A stretch of 64,000 nt of DNA from Acanthosepion esculentum (GCA_964036315.1 OZ038480.1:11879305-11943304); one strand, 5' to 3'. Positions 1 to 10,011 are shown, counted from the first letter of the stretch. Translations and numbers: made by a program. Notes: generated by a model from the sequence alone, not told the origin.

Positions 1-480
1 CTTTTGTTATTGTTTTCGTCTAGTCGGCCATCTTGGTTTTTTGTCAAAGTTGAGTATTTTATTTGGTTACCTTGTTTGAACGTTTTATTTTATTATTTAA
101 TTGTCCTTTTCGTGTTTTGTTAATTGTTACGCCTTTTGGCGATATTTGTGTTTAAGTTTTACGTGTTTTTTGTTTGATTTTTGTAATTGTTGTACGTTTA
201 AAGTTAGCTGTTAATTTTCATTTATTTACTGGTTTGACTCGCTTCTTAGAGTCGGCCATCTTTATTTTTTTTAACTAGCTTCGGCTAGATTTCAATTATA
301 TTAGGTTCCTGTCTACTTTTTCTTCGAACGTTTTATTTTATTATCCAATTTTCCCCTTTTTATTTTTTTCCCCGCCTTTTGGCGTTATTTTTTTTTGTTT
401 TTGTTTTCGCCTTTAGGCGAAATTTATTGAATATCCCTTCCCCATTCCTTCACTCCTGACCCCCCTTTTTTTTCTCCACC
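1..480 (+). promoter_or_regulatory. LINE 5' UTR with two related tandem units
   Basis: Two diverged units of roughly 230-248 bp lie head to tail. Each has GTCGGCCATCT (23 and 251), then GAACGTTTTATTTTATTAT (78 and 326), then the palindromic CGCCTTTTGGCG (130 and 373). A third CGCCTTTAGGCG follows at 408. In mouse L1 and some other LINEs, tandem 5' monomers act as the internal promoter, and I infer a similar role. No TATA box is needed for such promoters and I see no convincing one. The region is T-rich on the + strand and holds no ORF. Confidence 0.55.
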
Positions 481-2676
481 ATGGAGAAGAAGGAAAAAAA
501 AGCCCCTTCTTTTCTTATTACTAAAAAAAAGACAGCGACCCTTGCTTCCATCCGAAAATCGGTGAGGAAGCACTTGTTCAACCCCAAAAAAGACCCCCCA
601 GATAAAGATAATCCGGATGAATATCCTGCCCTTCCTCGAACCCCCACAAATGAGGAAATAGTTGACGTCCTTAAAAAGGCCGCCAAAGCCAGGATAGAGA
701 AAGAAATCCTGGAAAAAGAAACCAATAAAAACCCAGACAAGCCAAAAGTTAACACCGAGGTCGGGGATTCGCCCTCTTGTTGGAAGTCCCCTCCGAATTG
801 TATAATCGACATCGCGGAGTTCCTGGAGCGTGCCAAGAGTTACGCTCACCTCGTGGTGAAAGACGGGCTCTTGGAAGATCCAGTGGAACTGAAGAGAGTC
901 GAGAAAAGAATAGTGTCTGTCTTTGTCGTCGACAAGCGTTCGCGCAAAATTTGTCGTTCGACTAAAGACACAGTGTTTAAAGCACTGGAGTCCCTGGGGT
1001 TCAAACCCCTAAGAATTGTCAAGGGAAAGGGATTCTTCATGTGGGACGTACTGCTGCCCACTGCAGAAGACTGCGTAAGAGCCACCCGGAGGGAGTTGAT
1101 CACAAAGGATCTCATCCTCCGAACCGAGTACGAGGGTCGGCGAAGGACCAGGGTGGCAGTATACGAGGTCCCTCCTCAGGTTATCGGGGAACACCTCGCG
1201 GCTTTCCTGGACCAATACGGGGAGATATTGGCCGCTTCCTGTGATAGCCTGACTGGGGGATGGAGCTTTGATATGATGCTCGATCGTAAGGCCTTCAGCT
1301 CCGTCCCCAACTGGATTGACGTTAGTGACTTGAAGCTGCCGGTCATCGTGACCGGTCGTAAACCAGCCTGCTGGAAGTGTGGAGTGACTGGTCATCTCTC
1401 CTCTTCCTGCCCAGAGAAGAAGGCCTCTGGGACTCAGGTCACTAAAGACCAAACTCCCCCTCTGACCGAGTCTGCAAAATCCGCCGCGCCTGTAATGGGC
1501 ATGCCAGCTGCCGGGACCGGAGAGGTTGTTCCCCCGGTTGGGTCACCATCCAAGCCCCCATCCCCCGAAGAGCCCTCTTCCAGCGCTTCTGCGGCTAAGA
1601 AGGGGGAAGAAGGGGAATGGCAGGTAGTTGGCAGGGTCAGAGGGAAGCGTCAGCCAGCGGGTCCTCAGTCCCCTGAAGCCTCGGGGACTAAAGACACACA
1701 CAGTCCCACTCCCTCTAGCAACAGCATGGGCGACGCCCCGACCTCTTTAACATCTGAAGAGCATATGAAAAAATATGAACCGTCTTACGAAAAAACCGTC
1801 AAACTGAAAGAACTTAAAAAACTAATAGACGTCCAGAGAAAACAAAAAAAATCCCCGGAAAAGAAATCCCCCTTGCAGTCTCCTCAACCCTCTTCTCCAG
1901 TCAAGTCTCCCCCTAAAAAGATGGCCACTCGCTCCACATCTTCCAAACCTATTCCTCCCACTCCATGTCCGTCAACCCCTCTCTCCAGAGTGAAGCCTTC
2001 TCCAGCCACCCCTTCCACTTCTCGTGCCCAGTCCCAAATCCCTCTCAGTAGAGACCCCAGTCCTTTTAGACATCCCAGTACTCCTCGCCACACTCCCAGT
2101 CCTTCACCCTCAAAAAAATTACCCACAACAGTTACCAAAAGGCCCAGAAGCCCTACTCAAGATGGTGCGGATAAAAAAAAGAGACCGAAGCACATATTTA
2201 ACCCAGGCATAGAGATATGCAAAATATCTCCCCTACAAGCAGAAAAAGCGAGGGATTACGGGAATAGGATAAAGAGCCTAAAATTCCTCTTATCCGTAAA
2301 GAAATTTGGGGACAAAGACATTGAAGATCCCGGAAACTTCCCTAATGCCCAAAGGGTATTAACTGTAATCAGATCAGAGCCGGGAGCGAAATCAGTTTGG
2401 GCTATGGTGGATGAAGCGATTTCATCGTTCAGCTTGTCCCCGCCAATCGCCATAGTCCAAAATGATAAATTGAAAAAGATGAAGCAGTTTTGTGCAGGGA
2501 GGGTCCCGGTTTTTGTTCACCCCTCCCTTTATAGAGCACTAAAATTGACTTTCCCGTGGGATATCGGCGGAATCTCCGAAGACGGTACCATCAAGAATGA
2601 GATGGGCCATGGGTCTATGGGAGAGGCTGTCGGTATCCTAACCCCAGCCATGTTCAACGCAGATAAGCAACCCTAA
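481..2676 (+). CDS. LINE ORF1: gag-like RNA-binding protein with one CCHC knuckle
   Basis: This 731-residue protein is expected to bind element RNA and form the retrotransposition RNP. The N-terminus is Lys-rich (about 1-60). Residues about 145-290 look like the RRM/gag-like region of Tx1-type ORF1 proteins. A zinc knuckle follows with C297, C300, H305 and C310 (C-x2-C-x4-H-x4-C). Residues about 315-570 are a low-complexity Pro/Ser/Lys linker, probably disordered, and residues 571-731 form a compact C-terminal domain that I do not recognise. The start is chosen because CCACCATGG around 479-484 is a strong Kozak context. There is no internal stop or frameshift. The TAA stop lies 12 nt before the ORF2 ATG, in the same reading frame. 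Function is by family analogy. Confidence 0.85.
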   Translation: MEKKEKKAPSFLITKKKTATLASIRKSVRKHLFNPKKDPPDKDNPDEYPALPRTPTNEEIVDVLKKAAKARIEKEILEKETNKNPDKPKVNTEVGDSPSCWKSPPNCIIDIAEFLERAKSYAHLVVKDGLLEDPVELKRVEKRIVSVFVVDKRSRKICRSTKDTVFKALESLGFKPLRIVKGKGFFMWDVLLPTAEDCVRATRRELITKDLILRTEYEGRRRTRVAVYEVPPQVIGEHLAAFLDQYGEILAASCDSLTGGWSFDMMLDRKAFSSVPNWIDVSDLKLPVIVTGRKPACWKCGVTGHLSSSCPEKKASGTQVTKDQTPPLTESAKSAAPVMGMPAAGTGEVVPPVGSPSKPPSPEEPSSSASAAKKGEEGEWQVVGRVRGKRQPAGPQSPEASGTKDTHSPTPSSNSMGDAPTSLTSEEHMKKYEPSYEKTVKLKELKKLIDVQRKQKKSPEKKSPLQSPQPSSPVKSPPKKMATRSTSSKPIPPTPCPSTPLSRVKPSPATPSTSRAQSQIPLSRDPSPFRHPSTPRHTPSPSPSKKLPTTVTKRPRSPTQDGADKKKRPKHIFNPGIEICKISPLQAEKARDYGNRIKSLKFLLSVKKFGDKDIEDPGNFPNAQRVLTVIRSEPGAKSVWAMVDEAISSFSLSPPIAIVQNDKLKKMKQFCAGRVPVFVHPSLYRALKLTFPWDIGGISEDGTIKNEMGHGSMGEAVGILTPAMFNADKQP

Positions 2677-2688
2677 TCAGCATTCAAT

Positions 2689-5600
2689 ATGGCTCTCTGG
2701 TTAGCTACTTTAAATGTCCGGGGCCTGAGGTTGGAGTCTCGCAGGGCGAGGCTCTCTCGCGACCTTCAGCGCCTCGGGGTGAATATCTGTTGTGTGCAAG
2801 AGACCCGGTTTTCTTCTCATGATCGTGAGGATGTGCTGTCTAATGGGTTCGCCCTTTATTCAGCATGTTTTGATGGTCGTTCGAGGGGTGTCTCTTGGCT
2901 AGTGAGCAGGTCTTTAGACGCTGTATGTACTCTTGTTTTCGCAGATCCGGCGGGCAGGCTTTGTGTGCTGGACGTTACCATAAAAGGTAAGGCTTTACGT
3001 CTCATCGGCGTTTATGCGCCCGTTATCCATGCTGAGCGTCCTGGTCTGTTTCGGCAGATCGAGCCGTTTTTGACGACATCTCGTCGGGTAGTTTTAGCGG
3101 GTGATTGGAATGCCGTCCTTGATCCCGATATAGATCGTATAGGGAAAAAACGGGCTACTAACAATCCTGATGTGAAACCATTTCGGGGCTTCATCGACGG
3201 GTTCGATCTCGTCGATAAGTACCGAAATGAGCATCCTCGGGATATAGCTTGGACTTGGACTAATAGTGGCAACTCGGATCCTGGGACGCTTGCGAGCTAC
3301 CTCGATCGAGTCCTAGTTAAGAGAGTCGATGTAGGGCTCTTAGGGTGTCCAAGTTTCCATTATATAGTTTATTCGGATCATAGGCTTGTCCGGGTCCGTG
3401 TAAACTTAGATAAGCCTAAGGTTAGGTTGGCTGGTTACTGGAAATTCAACTGTTCACTGTTTGGTGAACAGGGATTTCGGGACCAGCTGTTACTAATGAT
3501 ACAACGGGAATTGTCGGGAGCGGTTTTTGGGAACGCCTGGTGGGGTAACCTTAAATCTAAAATTAGAACGTTTGCTGCCGATTTTAGTCGTCGACTCAAT
3601 CGAGATAGATTAGCGGCGCAAACTGCTTTAGAAGAAAAAGTCGATCGGGCCGTGAAATCCCGTGTTAGTGGGGATGTAGCCTTAGCTAAGGCAGAGTTGG
3701 CCTCCTTGCTTATCAAGAAGGATCAAGCTCTGGTAGTTAGGGCTAGGTTAAAAAGAATGTCCTCTGAGGCGACGAATATGGCCGCTGAATTGCGTGCAGA
3801 GGAGAGTAGGAGTGCGTCTCGGCGACATATCGCGTGCGTCACATTACCGGATAATCGGACCGTGACTACAAACGCGGGCATATGTGAGGTCTTTCGAGAT
3901 TATTTTCAGGATCTTTTCACCAGGGAGCCCGGTCTGAGCTCGGCTCAGTTCGACTCCTATTTAGCCGACTTTCCCTGCCTCGAGGCAGCTGAAGCGGCTG
4001 GGTGCGAGGGTCCCATAACAGAGTCTGAGATCTGGGAAGCGCTGAAGCAGGTTGGCCTGGATAAGTCTCCGGGACTCGATGGTCTGCCCTACGAAGTGTA
4101 CTTGAGGCTGTCGCCCGTTTTTGTTCCTTTGCTGGAACTGATTTTCAACCACTGGATGAAGCAGGGGTCTATACCTCAACGCTTCACCAGGGGTGTGATC
4201 AAGTTGCTGCGTAAGGACAAGAACGGTGGGGATGGGTTAGGGAACTTTCGCCCTTTAACGATGCTAAACGCTGAGTTGAAGATTTTGGCGAAGATCTTAG
4301 CCAACCGTTTGCAGCTTGTCCTGTCTAGTCTGATTGGCCCCGAGCAGACTTGTGCTGTGAAGGGCAGGACTATTCAGGATAACCTGCATATGGTACGCTT
4401 GATCTTAGAACAAGTCGACGGTGAAGCCGCGCTGATCAATTTAGATCAGTCCAAGGCCTTCGATAGGGTTGATCATCGTTTTCTGGAGGCTGTCCTTTCG
4501 TCGGCCGGTTTCGGAGCCGACTTTCGCTCCTGGATCCGACTCTTGTATGCGACCCCCGGTGCGCTGGTGGAAGTGAATGGAGTAAGATCGAAGCCTTTCG
4601 TATTGTCTCGCTCTATTCGTCAGGGTTGTCCGCTCTCGCCTTTGCTTTACGTTCTTGCGTTGGAACCTTTCCTTCGCAAGTTAAAGGCGAATCCGGTCCT
4701 GCGTGGAATATCTCTGCCTGGGGCTACCACCTCAGCAAGGTATTCTGCCTATGCTGACGACGTTTCGGTTCTTGTGTCGAGCAGAGCCGAGATTGACGAA
4801 GTCAGCAAAGAGGTCAGTGGTTATGAGATGGTGACAGGGGCCAAGATCAACCGTGATAAGTCTGTTGGCTTGCGGTTGGGTGCGTGGAAGGGAGTTTCTC
4901 TTCCCGGACCTTTCCTCTGGACGGATGGGCCGATCAAGATTCTTGGCGTCTGGTTCGGTCCGGATCTCCAGTTGGAAATGAATTGGTCGGAGGTACGAGA
5001 GAAGGCCGAGATCGCGGTTAATCTGTGGTCTCGGAGGAGGCTTTCCCTGAAGGGAAGGGCGGAAGTATGTGTTTCACACATATATCCAATCCTCGTGTAC
5101 CGACTCTCTGTACTTCCACTTCCGTTTGCCCCACTAATTTTATTAGTAAGGCTCTTGTTCTCCTTCTTGTGGGGAGGCAAGGCCCCTATGGTATCTCGGG
5201 AGATCTGTTGCCTTCATACCGCTGAGGGCGGTCTGGGTATGCCAAGCATTGAGATTCGTCAACATATGCTTCGCATTGCATTCCTAGACCGATTGTGTCG
5301 CGAACCGGACGAGGTGGGAGCCTTCTGGAAGGAAGACGCCCGGAAAAATTTCCCGTCCCTAAGAAGTGTGCACTCGTGCGAGGGGGAGGCCCGCCGTAGA
5401 CCCCGAGCCGAAAGCTCCTTCTATCACGAATGTCGTCGCGCTCTGAAATGCCTCTTACGGGCGTCGGAAGGCCTCTCCAACGTCCAGGCGTTGTCTCGTA
5501 GGGCATTGTATCAGGTGTTAGTTCGGGGGTCCGTTCAAGATGCTCTGATTAGCGAGCTCGGTCTTACGAAGCAGCAGGCTCGCTCAATATGGCCTTGGGC

Positions 5601-6147
5601 GCCAGGGTTGAAATGCCTCACTAACGATGAGGCATCACTCACCTGGCGGGTGATTCGTAGAGCCCTCTGGGTCGGCAAAAAACTTTGTTCAGCGGGCTTG
5701 GAGAATTCTCCAGACTGCCGCCGCTGTGTTGGGGAAGTCGAGACCATTGGTCACGCCTTCTTTCAGTGCACGGTGGTAGTGCCGTTGTGCAAGTTCGTTG
5801 AAGGCCTCATGGTTCGCGTACTGCGGAGAAAGTCCTTTGTCCTGGATGTCGTTTCTGTCTGTAGCAATGTGGTGCCTCAGATGTCGAGGGCTGAGCATTA
5901 TGTGTGCTGTTGCTTACTAGGCGTTATGAGAGTCGTGATTTGGACGACGCGTCAGAAGGAATTCTATGGTGGCGAGAAGTTTGCTTCTTCCGAACTGATC
6001 TTGTTCTTTAGGCATCAGCTTAAAGTCAAGATTAGGACGGAAAGGCGGCGGCTCACATCATCAGAATTTGGCGAAAGGTGGGTGAGTCTTGCGCGTTTGT
6101 GCCGTGTGAAAGGGGCTGACCTTGAGTGGCATTTTGATGCTGGTTAG
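2689..6147 (+). CDS. LINE ORF2: APE endonuclease / reverse transcriptase
   Basis: This 1,152-residue polyprotein nicks target DNA and primes reverse transcription. The endonuclease (about 1-235) has N9 in LNVRG, E38 in VQETR, D139 and N141 in GDWN, YLDR at 204-207 and SDH at 229-231. The reverse transcriptase (about 450-720) has NFRPLTMLN from 519, motif A LDQSKAFDRV with catalytic D586, RQGCPLSP from 644, and YADD at 688-691. A zf-RVT-like finger lies at C1010, C1013, H1022 and C1027. All catalytic residues I can check are present and the frame is open. Translation probably depends on reinitiation or readthrough after ORF1, because the ORF2 ATG (AAT ATG G) follows the ORF1 stop in frame. Confidence 0.9.
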   Translation: MALWLATLNVRGLRLESRRARLSRDLQRLGVNICCVQETRFSSHDREDVLSNGFALYSACFDGRSRGVSWLVSRSLDAVCTLVFADPAGRLCVLDVTIKGKALRLIGVYAPVIHAERPGLFRQIEPFLTTSRRVVLAGDWNAVLDPDIDRIGKKRATNNPDVKPFRGFIDGFDLVDKYRNEHPRDIAWTWTNSGNSDPGTLASYLDRVLVKRVDVGLLGCPSFHYIVYSDHRLVRVRVNLDKPKVRLAGYWKFNCSLFGEQGFRDQLLLMIQRELSGAVFGNAWWGNLKSKIRTFAADFSRRLNRDRLAAQTALEEKVDRAVKSRVSGDVALAKAELASLLIKKDQALVVRARLKRMSSEATNMAAELRAEESRSASRRHIACVTLPDNRTVTTNAGICEVFRDYFQDLFTREPGLSSAQFDSYLADFPCLEAAEAAGCEGPITESEIWEALKQVGLDKSPGLDGLPYEVYLRLSPVFVPLLELIFNHWMKQGSIPQRFTRGVIKLLRKDKNGGDGLGNFRPLTMLNAELKILAKILANRLQLVLSSLIGPEQTCAVKGRTIQDNLHMVRLILEQVDGEAALINLDQSKAFDRVDHRFLEAVLSSAGFGADFRSWIRLLYATPGALVEVNGVRSKPFVLSRSIRQGCPLSPLLYVLALEPFLRKLKANPVLRGISLPGATTSARYSAYADDVSVLVSSRAEIDEVSKEVSGYEMVTGAKINRDKSVGLRLGAWKGVSLPGPFLWTDGPIKILGVWFGPDLQLEMNWSEVREKAEIAVNLWSRRRLSLKGRAEVCVSHIYPILVYRLSVLPLPFAPLILLVRLLFSFLWGGKAPMVSREICCLHTAEGGLGMPSIEIRQHMLRIAFLDRLCREPDEVGAFWKEDARKNFPSLRSVHSCEGEARRRPRAESSFYHECRRALKCLLRASEGLSNVQALSRRALYQVLVRGSVQDALISELGLTKQQARSIWPWAPGLKCLTNDEASLTWRVIRRALWVGKKLCSAGLENSPDCRRCVGEVETIGHAFFQCTVVVPLCKFVEGLMVRVLRRKSFVLDVVSVCSNVVPQMSRAEHYVCCCLLGVMRVVIWTTRQKEFYGGEKFASSELILFFRHQLKVKIRTERRRLTSSEFGERWVSLARLCRVKGADLEWHFDAG

Positions 6148-6870
6148 GCATCAGGATATTGTTTGCCTGGGTTGAACTTGGCAACCCATCCCTGGATTTA
6201 GGATAGTTTAGGGTTTTTGCATTTGTATTTTAGTTTTTTAATTTCTGTAAAACTTAGCTAGAGTGAGTTTGCTCATTGGCCCCCTTTTTTTTCTGCCCCC
6301 CTTTTCTTTTCCTTTTGTTTAACTCCCCATCCCTCCCCGCTTTAGGTGCTCAGTGATTTTAGTTCTCTGGAGGATGCGGGACGCCTTTCGTTTCGAGTGT
6401 GTGAGCTTTTCGGCTGAATCAGTGCGTGTTTGTGCGAATGGTTGGGATGGATAAATGTTTATTTTATAAAGTCCCGTGTCGATTTCGCCCAGGAAATTGA
6501 TTTTACTGTCACATTTAGGAATTGTGGGGGGGTTTTATTACTAACATGATTTTGTTTAGTTTCATGTATATAATTTTAGACATATTGTATATATTCATTG
6601 GGGATATTTATTTGAAATTTTTACTCCCGCCCCCCCACAGACTTTATTGTACATATGGGGTTATTTAGGACTTTCATAGAGACCATGAGGTATTTTGGTG
6701 GATGTAGCATGAAAGGTAAGTATGAATGTGGCGTTTTGGTGAAAGGAATATTGTTTTGTATGCTTGGGTCAGTGCTTGGGACTAGCTAAGTTTAAGATTA
6801 AGACCAGTGATGACCTTCCTTTTCCCCAATCCCCCTTTTGGCCTTGTGCCGTATTTACTGTACATAACAG
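6148..6870 (+). other. LINE 3' UTR
   Basis: This non-coding tail follows ORF2. It contains polypyrimidine runs (about 6,278-6,345), G/C homopolymer runs near 6,525 and 6,630, and a pyrimidine-rich stretch near 6,815-6,840. No ORF or recognised domain is present. The right boundary is inferred from the start of an unrelated dispersed repeat at about 6,881. Confidence 0.5.
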
Positions 6871-6881
6871 TATTAAATATT

Positions 6882-6926
6882 GTGGCCTGACGATTGCATC
6901 TAGCATTAAACAGACTGTCGCCTCTA
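6882..6926 (+). ncRNA. Hammerhead-like motif, Penelope-associated family (decayed)
   Basis: The copy keeps CTGACGA, the stem II segment and ACTGTC followed by GCC, which can pair with the upstream GGC as stem I. The invariant GAAAC has become TAAAC, so cleavage is unlikely. Compare the better copy at 8,571-8,613. Confidence 0.4.
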
Positions 6927-7019
6927 AGTATTGAGTTCTATGTTCACTTTTATATTTACACACACTCTATCTCTTGAGCACTTTATTCCATAAATATAGA
7001 ACACTCTAAGACTATATTT

Positions 7020-7024
<5 letters not shown>

Positions 7025-7097
<73 letters not shown>
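7025..7097. repeat. (TA)n microsatellite
   Basis: This is an almost pure TA tract between a hammerhead-like repeat and a dispersed repeat. ORFs reading through it as alternating Tyr-Ile are artefacts. Confidence 0.95.
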
Positions 7098-7104
<7 letters not shown>

Positions 7105-7106
<2 letters not shown>

Positions 7107-7218
7107 CCGTATATGCTGGCATACAAGGAAGCAGGGTAAATAAGACGAACCACAATTTTCACGTTAAAATATATGTTTCGGGGTATATTCGCTTTATAAG
7201 ACGACCCCTCAAATTGCA
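7105..7218. repeat. Dispersed repeat, unclassified, copy 1
   Basis: About 115 bp starting ACCGTATATGCTGGCATA and ending in TATAAGACGACCCCTC. It matches 8,692-8,812 with few differences. It resembles a DNA-transposon end, but I cannot assign a superfamily. Confidence 0.6.
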
Positions 7219-8100
7219 TTTTTAAAAAAGTATAGTATTAAATTCATAGAATAAATTCAGTAAGCATATTATTACGATACACTTTTATTAGTTTTCAAAT
7301 TCGATTAGTTACGGATGGCTTATGAATTGTGGCCTTGTGGCAGACTAAATATATCTGTAAAATTTATCCAAAATCCAGATCTCATTATTGTGAGAATGCA
7401 TGATTTCTATTCTTTAAAGAATAACAATAATTTGAAACCAATATTTTTAGATCCCAGATTTGACCACCTGGCGACCGAATATCAAACTAATCCGCTTCAA
7501 GGTAGATCACCCAAATAGCATTATATAATATTAGCAATTATTTATGTATTGGGAAAAATGGTTTGCATGTTACGCTTAAAAGTGTAGGGGGACCGCCTAA
7601 TTGTACGGGAAGATGTTAAATCATGGTTCTCAGCCTGTCTGCTACTGTAATTCGGTTCGATAGATGCAGACGACAATGATCTCTGTATGTTGCAAAACTG
7701 ACATTGTTGATATGTCGGAGGTAGTTAAACTTTAAATGGAGAATTGATGAGGTTCTGGGAAAATGTATCCTGCGTTTTTTGTTGCGAAAATCAATGAAAC
7801 ATGGCGAATGCAGTGAGAAAAAAAATCAAGAGTTGTATCTGTTTAGCTGAAGAGCTGAAAGAACAACAAAAAACAGAAAACAAAATAAAAAAAAAACAAT
7901 ACTAGCGCAAGTATCTACGCATAGGTTCATATATATATATATATATATATATTTAAGCAGCAATCCTTCATACATTTCATTGAATACGACAGACAAGGTG
8001 CTTTTTTTAGTTTTTTATACAATTTCTCATGCGATCTAATAATTTGTTTCTTTTTGGATGATAAATTATATAAAAACTGCGTGAAGGTTCTTTATATATA
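7219..8100. other. No recognised gene
   Basis: AT-rich DNA with a short A-rich run (about 7,855-7,905) and a small TA tract near 7,930. An open frame at 7,315-7,518 encodes 67 residues without recognisable features and is not supported as a gene. Confidence 0.6.
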
Positions 8101-8104
8101 CATA

Positions 8105-8240
8105 TATATAATGTCATCCACAGACAGACTGTTTCGCAGCTCTTCAGTCCGGTTGCCTCTAGCTAGGTTCGAAACCCGAATGAACTGGCGTTTAGTCGGA
8201 GATTCTACGACTAAGCCGTCTATGCAAGGTAGCGATGTGG
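8105..8240 (-). mobile_element. tRNA-headed SINE with hammerhead-like tail, copy 1
   Basis: Read on the minus strand, a tRNA-like head has an A-box-like GGCTTAGTCG and a B box GGTTTCGAACC. It is followed by CTGAAGA, a very short stem, and GAAACAGTCTGTC. The tail sequence up to GGATGAC matches the second copy near 22,680. This copy has lost most of helix II. The combination of a Pol III-type head with a ribozyme core resembles schistosome SINE-like hammerhead elements. Confidence 0.55.
8118..8152 (-). ncRNA. Hammerhead-like motif in SINE, helix II shortened
   Basis: Minus-strand order is CCGGA, CTGAAGA, GCTGC, GAA, ACA-GTC-TGT, C, then TGTGG. Helix III (ACA/UGU) and four of five helix I pairs can form. 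Helix II is reduced to one pair, so activity is doubtful. Confidence 0.45.
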
Positions 8241-8348
8241 GTGAATTATAGCGTATTTATTTTTAGATAAACACACAGTGACCGACAGGACTCAATTCTC
8301 TCTTGCCGAAGAGTCTCACTATATATATATACATACATACATACATAC

Positions 8349-8570
<222 letters not shown>

Positions 8571-8613
8571 GTGGCCTGACGATTGCATCTAGCATGAAAC
8601 AGACTGTCGCCTC
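8571..8613 (+). ncRNA. Hammerhead ribozyme motif, Penelope-associated family (best copy)
   Basis: The order is GTGGC, CTGACGA (8,576-8,582), stem II segment, GAAAC (8,596-8,600), GTC (8,606-8,608), then GCCTC. Helix I pairs GTGGC with GCCTC at four of five positions. Helix III is ACA/UGU with a three-base loop. Helix II is weak: a U-U mismatch, then three pairs. The arrangement matches type I hammerheads with a minimal helix III, known from Penelope-like elements. Activity is not shown. Confidence 0.55.
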
Positions 8614-8635
8614 TAAATGTTGACTTCTATGTTCA

Positions 8636-8640
<5 letters not shown>

Positions 8641-8687
<47 letters not shown>

Positions 8688-8812
8688 GTATATGCTGGCA
8701 TACAAGACGGCAGGGATTATATAAGACGAACCACAAATTTTCAAGTTAAAATGTATGTTTCGGGTTATATTCGCTTTATAAGACGACCCCTCCAAATTGT
8801 ATTTTAAAAAAA
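8641..8812. repeat. (TA)n tract and dispersed repeat copy 2
   Basis: A TA tract (8,641-8,685) leads into a second copy of the repeat at 7,105-7,218. The whole order hammerhead motif, TA tract, dispersed repeat is therefore present twice within 2 kb. Confidence 0.65.
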
Positions 8813-9062
8813 AGTAATATGAATAAAGTTGTTTCAGTAGAAAATATTTGTGTCGAAAGTTACCAAGGCAGGGGTTAGCCTACTGTCCCAAATTTTAATG
8901 ACTTACCATAAACAACATTTCCATGGTTCACGTTCTTTCCCTGAAGTATAAAACTTTCCCCTTATATTTATAAAATGTCGCCGACACACACACACAGACA
9001 CACACGCACATATGGTGGACTCTCCCGTCGATTTCGACGTATGACGTCCCTACGACCACGAA

Positions 9063-9660
9063 CTAATTATCTACATGTCTATGACGGGCATGACTTTTAA
9101 GACCGGCTCGAGAATGACACAAAAGATCACAAACAGTACAAGAGAGTGTATTGTATCCAAGTGCAGCAGGAACACTGTTAGCTGTCTTATTTTTCTTTCG
9201 TGTTTCACGTAGTCGACTGATGCTTACTTCTTGATGGTGTATTATTCGTAAATGGCAGCTAGAACGATACTCTGATCTCTTCATAGCTACCTCTTCAAAG
9301 ATGTTGAATGGAATGTTGACGCAAGAAAGATTGCTTTTTAGTTTATCTTTATATCTGAGCCAAGGTCTACCAACATTACTATGACCACTATGGAGTTGAC
9401 TGTAGAAAAAAAACTTTTGGTGTACGATCATCACTCATCCTTGCCACGTGGCCAGCCCAACGCAGTTGTGATTGCACTATGAAGGTCTCGATGGTACCAT
9501 CTTGCATTTCTCAAAAAGGTTGGCATTTGACACTCGATCATCAAACGTAAGGTCACAGATTGTACGGAGACAGTCTTTATGGATGAGATCTAAATGTGTC
9601 ATCTATAAGGTGTCCAAGTTTTAGAGTCACACAAAACAGTTGACAAAACAGTTGACAAAA
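9063..9660 (-). pseudogene. LINE C-terminal fragment with C2H2-type finger
   Basis: Read leftwards on the minus strand, about 9,640-9,440 gives a degenerate WTGHV-type region (LGWPRG). From 9,434 an open frame of 123 residues follows with GRPWLRYKDKLK and ends in CTVCDLLCHSRAGLKSHARH, a C2H2 finger at the very C-terminus. GRP-x-RYKD plus a terminal C2H2 finger is characteristic of the 3' ends of some invertebrate LINEs. A frame change separates the two parts and no reverse-transcriptase core is present, so this is a 5'-truncated dead copy. Clade not assigned. Confidence 0.65.
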
Positions 9661-9724
9661 CGACATCTTTGTAAAATTGGATTCATATATATGTAACTGT
9701 TAGCATATATATATTTACAGAGCA

Positions 9725-10011
9725 TAAATATTATAAATTAACTGATTTAAAAATATGGTTTTATCGTTACACAGGAATTACCATATTTCAAAAACAGAAA
9801 AGAAAAACTTCAAATTCAATTATATTAAATTATAAGCATTAGATCTGTTTCATCTTCAAACGAATTTTGGAACCAAAATTCCAAAATTCGCTTCAAGATG
9901 ACACAGAACTAATACTTTTAATTAAATATAATTGAATTTGAAGTTTTTGTTTTATGTTTTCGGTAATTCCTGTGTAGCGATGAAACCATATTTTTAAATC
10001 AGTTAATTTAT

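Larger units (their letters stand above)
1..6870 (+). mobile_element. Tx1/L1-group non-LTR retrotransposon, 5' end outside window
   Basis: The segment reads as a 5' UTR with repeated units, ORF1, a 12-nt gap, ORF2, then a non-coding tail with polypyrimidine runs. Both ORFs are open for their full length, unlike every other element in the window, so the copy looks young and possibly competent. The order gag-like ORF1 with CCHC, then APE endonuclease, reverse transcriptase and a C-terminal zinc finger in ORF2 fits the L1/Tx1 group. The Tx1 assignment is by general resemblance. The 3' end is not marked by an obvious poly(A) tail; I place it just before the hammerhead-like repeat at about 6,881. 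Target-site duplications cannot be checked because the 5' end is missing. Confidence 0.8.

Noticed and set aside
424..2453. Other-frame ORFs across LINE ORF1
   Set aside because: They overlap a long ORF with a CCHC motif and a good start context, and have no features of their own.
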